From positions 12,368 through 76,367 of the forward strand of contig JBDLJH010000017.1 of NCBI GenBank assembly GCA_039714395.1: a DNA stretch of 64,000 nt, written 5' to 3'. Every line of letters begins with the position of its first letter. The first letter of the stretch is position 1. The translations under genes and the position numbers were made by a program. This DNA comes from JAPHSX01 sp039714395. Its GTDB lineage: Bacteria; Pseudomonadota; Gammaproteobacteria; Thiohalomonadales; Thiohalomonadaceae. A model generated the notes under the pieces. The model was not told where the DNA came from. It made no database searches and saw only the letters and a program-made list of their open reading frames with translations. Below are positions 61,030 through 64,000 of this stretch, in pieces.

Positions 61030-63696
61030 ATGCAGCAGAACGAACAGAGCACCGTTAATTGGCACTGCCTTGAAGCTCATGAGGTTGTGGCTAACCTTGG
61101 CAGCGACGCAGATGTTGGACTGAGCTCGACAGAGGCCGCGGCACGTTTGTTGGAATATGGGCCGAATGCCCTTGTCGAGGGCCATCGCCGCTCACTGCTG
61201 ATACTGTTCCTTGGGCAGTTCACTGACTTTATGATTCTGGTGCTGATGGCCGCGGCAGTGATCTCCGGCATCATCGGTGAACCGCAGGATGCCATCGCCA
61301 TTTTGGTGATCCTTCTTCTCAACGCCATCATCGGCTCTGTCCAGGAGTACCGTGCCGAGCGTGCGGTGGCGGCACTACGTGCGATGGCCGCACCGGAGGC
61401 GGTGGTGTTGCGCGGTGGTGAGAGAATGTCCCTTGCCGCCAGCCAACTGGTACCGGGTGATCTGGTGGTACTGGAGGCGGGCAATCTGGTAGCGGCAGAT
61501 CTGCGTCTGCTCGAGGCGGTTGAGTTGCAGTGTGATGAGTCGGTTCTCACCGGTGAGTCGCAGGTGGTGGAGAAGATGGTCGAGCCGCTGCTAGAAGAGA
61601 TGCTGCCGCTGGGTGACCGGCGCAATCTGTTGTTCAAGGGCACCTCGATAACACGTGGTCGGGCAACCGCTGTCGTGGTGGCCAGCGGCATGCAGACAGA
61701 ACTGGGTCGTATCGCCGGACTGCTTGCGCAGGAGCCGGGGGTAAAGACCCCGTTACAGCAGCGTTTGATGGTTTTTGGTCGCTATCTCGCCCTGGCTGTG
61801 CTGGCGATCTGTGCAGTGGTGTTTGTCTCCGGCCTGTTGCAGGGGCAGCCACTGGTGCTAATGCTCCTTACCGCTGTCAGCCTTGCCGTGGCCGCGATCC
61901 CCGAGGCCCTGCCTGCAGTAGTCACCATCTCGCTGGCCTTTGGTGCACGCAAACTCAGCCGCCGGAAAAGTCTGGTGCGTAATCTGCCTGCGGTGGAGAC
62001 CCTCGGTTCGGTGACCTACATCTGTGCCGATAAGACGGGTACCCTGACGCAAAATCGCATGACGGTGGAGAGGCTGTTAATTGATGGTGAGGAGTATGAC
62101 TCACTGGCTGGCAGTGAGGTGGGAGGGAAGGGGAGGGCGCCTGACCCTATACTCGCCAGGGAACTGGGCCAGCCCCTCGCCCTGAGCAACGATGTAAGCG
62201 TGCAGGCGGATAGGGCGGTGGGTGAACCGACCGAGATGGCACTCTATCGTTTCGCCGAGCAGGCGGGTTACCTTAAATCTGATTTACAACAGAGGCTGCC
62301 GCGCCTGGCAGAGCTCCCCTTCGATAGCACACGTAAGCTGATGACCACTCTGCACCGCGAGGGCGATGCTGTGATCGCTTATGTGAAGGGGGCACCTGAG
62401 GCGCTGTTGCCGCTATGCACTGAACAGCGTTGTGCCACCGGTTCGGGGGCGCTGGATAGAGATCGTGTGCTGGCTCAGGCCGAGGTGCTGGCTGCTGAGG
62501 GGTACCGGGTGCTGGCAGTGGCCCAGCGCCATTTTGACGGGCTGCCTGAAGAGCTGACGGAGGTGGAGCAGGAGCTGACCCTGATTGGCCTGGTGGCACT
62601 TATCGACCCGCCACGACCCGAGGCGAAAGCAGCGGTGGCCGAGTGTCGTGGTGCCGGCATTACGCCGGTGATGATCACCGGCGATCACCCCGGTACTGCG
62701 ATGGCTATCGCTAGTCGCCTGGGGATCGTTGAGGGTGGTGCGGAGGTGATCACCGGGCCGCAGTTACAGCAACTCTCCGATGAGGAGTTTAGTGAACGGG
62801 TAAAGGCGGTGTGTGTCTATGCACGGGTTAGCCCGGAGCAGAAGATCCGTATCGTCAGGGCGTTGCAGGCACACGGTGAGTTTGTGGCGATGACCGGAGA
62901 CGGGGTAAACGATGCCCCGGCACTGAAGCGTGCCGGCATCGGTATTGCTATGGGCAAGAAGGGAACTGATGTGGCACGTCAGGCCGCCGACATGGTACTG
63001 CTGGACGATAATTTTGCCACTATTGTTACTGCGATACGCGAGGGGCGGCGTATCTTCGATAATATTCGCAAGTTCATCAAGGACACCATGAGCTCCAACT
63101 CGGGTGAGATCTGGACTCTGTTCCTCGCCCCCTTTCTTGGCTTGCCGATACCGCTGCTGCCAATTCATATTTTATGGATCAATCTGGTGACCGACGGATT
63201 GCCGGGACTCGCCTTCACCGCCGAACCGGGGGAGCCGGGAAATATGCGGCGTCCGCCACGTCATCCGGAGGAGAGCATCTTTGCCCAGGGCATGTGGCAG
63301 CATATTATCTGGGTAGGGCTGTTTGTAGGCGGGGTCTCCATCGCCTCGCAGGCGTGGGCGATCGCCCGTGGAGTGGAGTACTGGCAGACCGTGGTATTTA
63401 CCGTGCTGACTATCTCGCAGCTGTTCCACTCGCTGGCGGTGCGCAGTGAGCGGATCTCGTTATGGCGTCTTGGGCTTACCAGTAACCTGCCGATGCTGGG
63501 TGCGGTGCTGCTTACCGTCGGCCTGCAGATGGCGGTGATCTATGTTCCCGCGCTGAACCCGATCTTCAAGACCCAGCCGTTGCCGATGTTTGATCTGGGC
63601 GTCTGCTTTGCCCTCTCCTCACTGGTGCTGGTAGCGGTAGAGATTGAGAAGGTGTTGCTGCGTCGCGGTAGCCTCTACGGTGAACCTGCATCGTGA
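61030..63696 (+). CDS. P2A-type cation-transporting ATPase (Ca2+-ATPase-like)
   Basis: This 888-residue ATPase has the P2 domain order: an N-terminal cation-ATPase domain, a TGES actuator motif, the phosphorylated Asp334 in CADKTGTLTQN, and the GDGVNDAPALKRAGIGIAMG hinge. Ten membrane helices are expected. The helix-4 motif AAIPEALPAVV and the helix-6 motif LWINLVTDGLPGL have the Glu, Asn and Asp ligands of calcium pumps. Ca2+ or Mn2+ export is likely. The ATG at 61030 follows the VIT-like gene by eight bases. Earlier in-frame readings run inside that gene. Confidence 0.9.
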   Translation: MQQNEQSTVNWHCLEAHEVVANLGSDADVGLSSTEAAARLLEYGPNALVEGHRRSLLILFLGQFTDFMILVLMAAAVISGIIGEPQDAIAILVILLLNAIIGSVQEYRAERAVAALRAMAAPEAVVLRGGERMSLAASQLVPGDLVVLEAGNLVAADLRLLEAVELQCDESVLTGESQVVEKMVEPLLEEMLPLGDRRNLLFKGTSITRGRATAVVVASGMQTELGRIAGLLAQEPGVKTPLQQRLMVFGRYLALAVLAICAVVFVSGLLQGQPLVLMLLTAVSLAVAAIPEALPAVVTISLAFGARKLSRRKSLVRNLPAVETLGSVTYICADKTGTLTQNRMTVERLLIDGEEYDSLAGSEVGGKGRAPDPILARELGQPLALSNDVSVQADRAVGEPTEMALYRFAEQAGYLKSDLQQRLPRLAELPFDSTRKLMTTLHREGDAVIAYVKGAPEALLPLCTEQRCATGSGALDRDRVLAQAEVLAAEGYRVLAVAQRHFDGLPEELTEVEQELTLIGLVALIDPPRPEAKAAVAECRGAGITPVMITGDHPGTAMAIASRLGIVEGGAEVITGPQLQQLSDEEFSERVKAVCVYARVSPEQKIRIVRALQAHGEFVAMTGDGVNDAPALKRAGIGIAMGKKGTDVARQAADMVLLDDNFATIVTAIREGRRIFDNIRKFIKDTMSSNSGEIWTLFLAPFLGLPIPLLPIHILWINLVTDGLPGLAFTAEPGEPGNMRRPPRHPEESIFAQGMWQHIIWVGLFVGGVSIASQAWAIARGVEYWQTVVFTVLTISQLFHSLAVRSERISLWRLGLTSNLPMLGAVLLTVGLQMAVIYVPALNPIFKTQPLPMFDLGVCFALSSLVLVAVEIEKVLLRRGSLYGEPAS

Positions 63697-63728
63697 TGAG
63701 GGGCTAAGAGAAAATTTCCCCTGTGGAT

Positions 63729-64000
63729 TCAGGGTCTCAAGGGGGCGCCGATCAGAACCCCAATGTGTTGTGTGGCACAGCGCCCCAGAGCGTTAAGGGC
63801 ATAACCTCCCTCCAGCATCGAGACGATGCGCCCCCTGGCATGGTGTGCCGCCAATTCGATGATGCGCTCGGTTACCCAGAGATAGTCTGCGTCGTGAAGC
63901 GCAAGCCCGGACATCTCGTCTTCTATGTGTGCGTCGAAACCGGCGGAGATAAAGATCATTTGCGGGGCAAATGCCTCCACTGCCGGTAGTAGTTTATCGC
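63729..64000 (-). CDS. Histone-deacetylase-family hydrolase, N-terminal part missing
   Basis: Only the C-terminal 90 residues lie in the window; the frame stays open to the end. They match the end of HDAC-family amidohydrolases (acetylpolyamine and acetoin utilisation proteins): FAPQMIFISAGFDAH, then ALHDADYLWVTERII, then VSMLEGGYALNAL. The SAGFDAH Asp is a zinc ligand in the family. The bacterial substrate is probably an acetylated polyamine or lysine derivative. It is convergent with the ATPase gene. Confidence 0.88.
   Translation of the reverse strand, partial: DKLLPAVEAFAPQMIFISAGFDAHIEDEMSGLALHDADYLWVTERIIELAAHHARGRIVSMLEGGYALNALGRCATQHIGVLIGAPLRP

Overview
This window reads as a continuous stretch of gammaproteobacterial chromosome. 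The evidence is the gene content: a four-Cys Fnr, a complete cbb3 oxidase cluster, hisBHAFIE linked to a HIT protein and tatABC, rlmG, typA, selD-selU and dtd. Monofunctional HisB and separate HisI and HisE argue against an enteric bacterium. A free-living or sulfur-oxidising relative of the Chromatiales/Thiotrichales type is possible, but that is only an inference. No rRNA, tRNA, CRISPR array, insertion sequence or prophage was seen.

Layout. (1) 1-7.4 kb, plus strand, loosely spaced single genes: DUF2238 membrane protein (cut by the window start), ABC-class ATPase, metallo-beta-lactamase-fold hydrolase, ICMT-like membrane methyltransferase, DUF1456 protein, an unknown Cys-containing protein, a cyclic-nucleotide-binding protein with an unknown C-terminal domain, and a membrane-anchored methyltransferase. 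(2) 7.5-12.0 kb: two large hybrid histidine kinases. (3) 12.4-16.3 kb, minus strand: a three-gene unit of ThDP enzyme, glycosyltransferase and sulfotransferase. (4) 16.5-29.5 kb: small housekeeping and signalling genes (SlyD-like and lipoprotein FKBPs, diguanylate cyclase, a third hybrid kinase, rlmG, an acyl-carrier-like protein, thiopurine methyltransferase, PilZ), an AT-rich islet with a GNAT and a DUF1877 gene, then selD-selU. (5) 29.5-36.8 kb: Sel1-repeat protein, typA with a strong terminator, secreted DsrE-like protein, OmpA-type lipoprotein, proline iminopeptidase-dtd, SHOCT lipoprotein and two unknown membrane proteins. (6) 36.9-46.5 kb, minus strand: fnr, then ccoNOQP with a previously uncounted 37-residue membrane protein, a terminator, and ccoG-fixH-ccoI-ccoS. 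(7) 46.7-52.4 kb: hisB-hisH-hisA-hisF-orf-hisI-hisE-hit-tatA-tatB-tatC. (8) 52.4-64 kb: secreted DUF255 protein, an RND pump with its adaptor, an orphan PhnD-like binding protein, a DUF2845 protein with an A9 slippery run, a DUF211/VIT-like/P-type ATPase cluster, and a partial histone-deacetylase-like gene.

How the parts work together. The cbb3 cluster is self-contained: catalytic subunits, copper import (CcoI), assembly factors (CcoG, FixH, CcoS) and a probable oxygen-sensing regulator (Fnr). An Fnr box with a well-placed -10 lies far upstream of ccoN. A second Fnr-like box lies before the acyl-carrier-like gene. The best candidates for undescribed biology are the small membrane ORF in the cco operon, the ThDP-enzyme/glycosyltransferase/sulfotransferase operon, the DUF211/VIT-like/ATPase cluster, the possible programmed frameshift, and the acyl-carrier-like protein.
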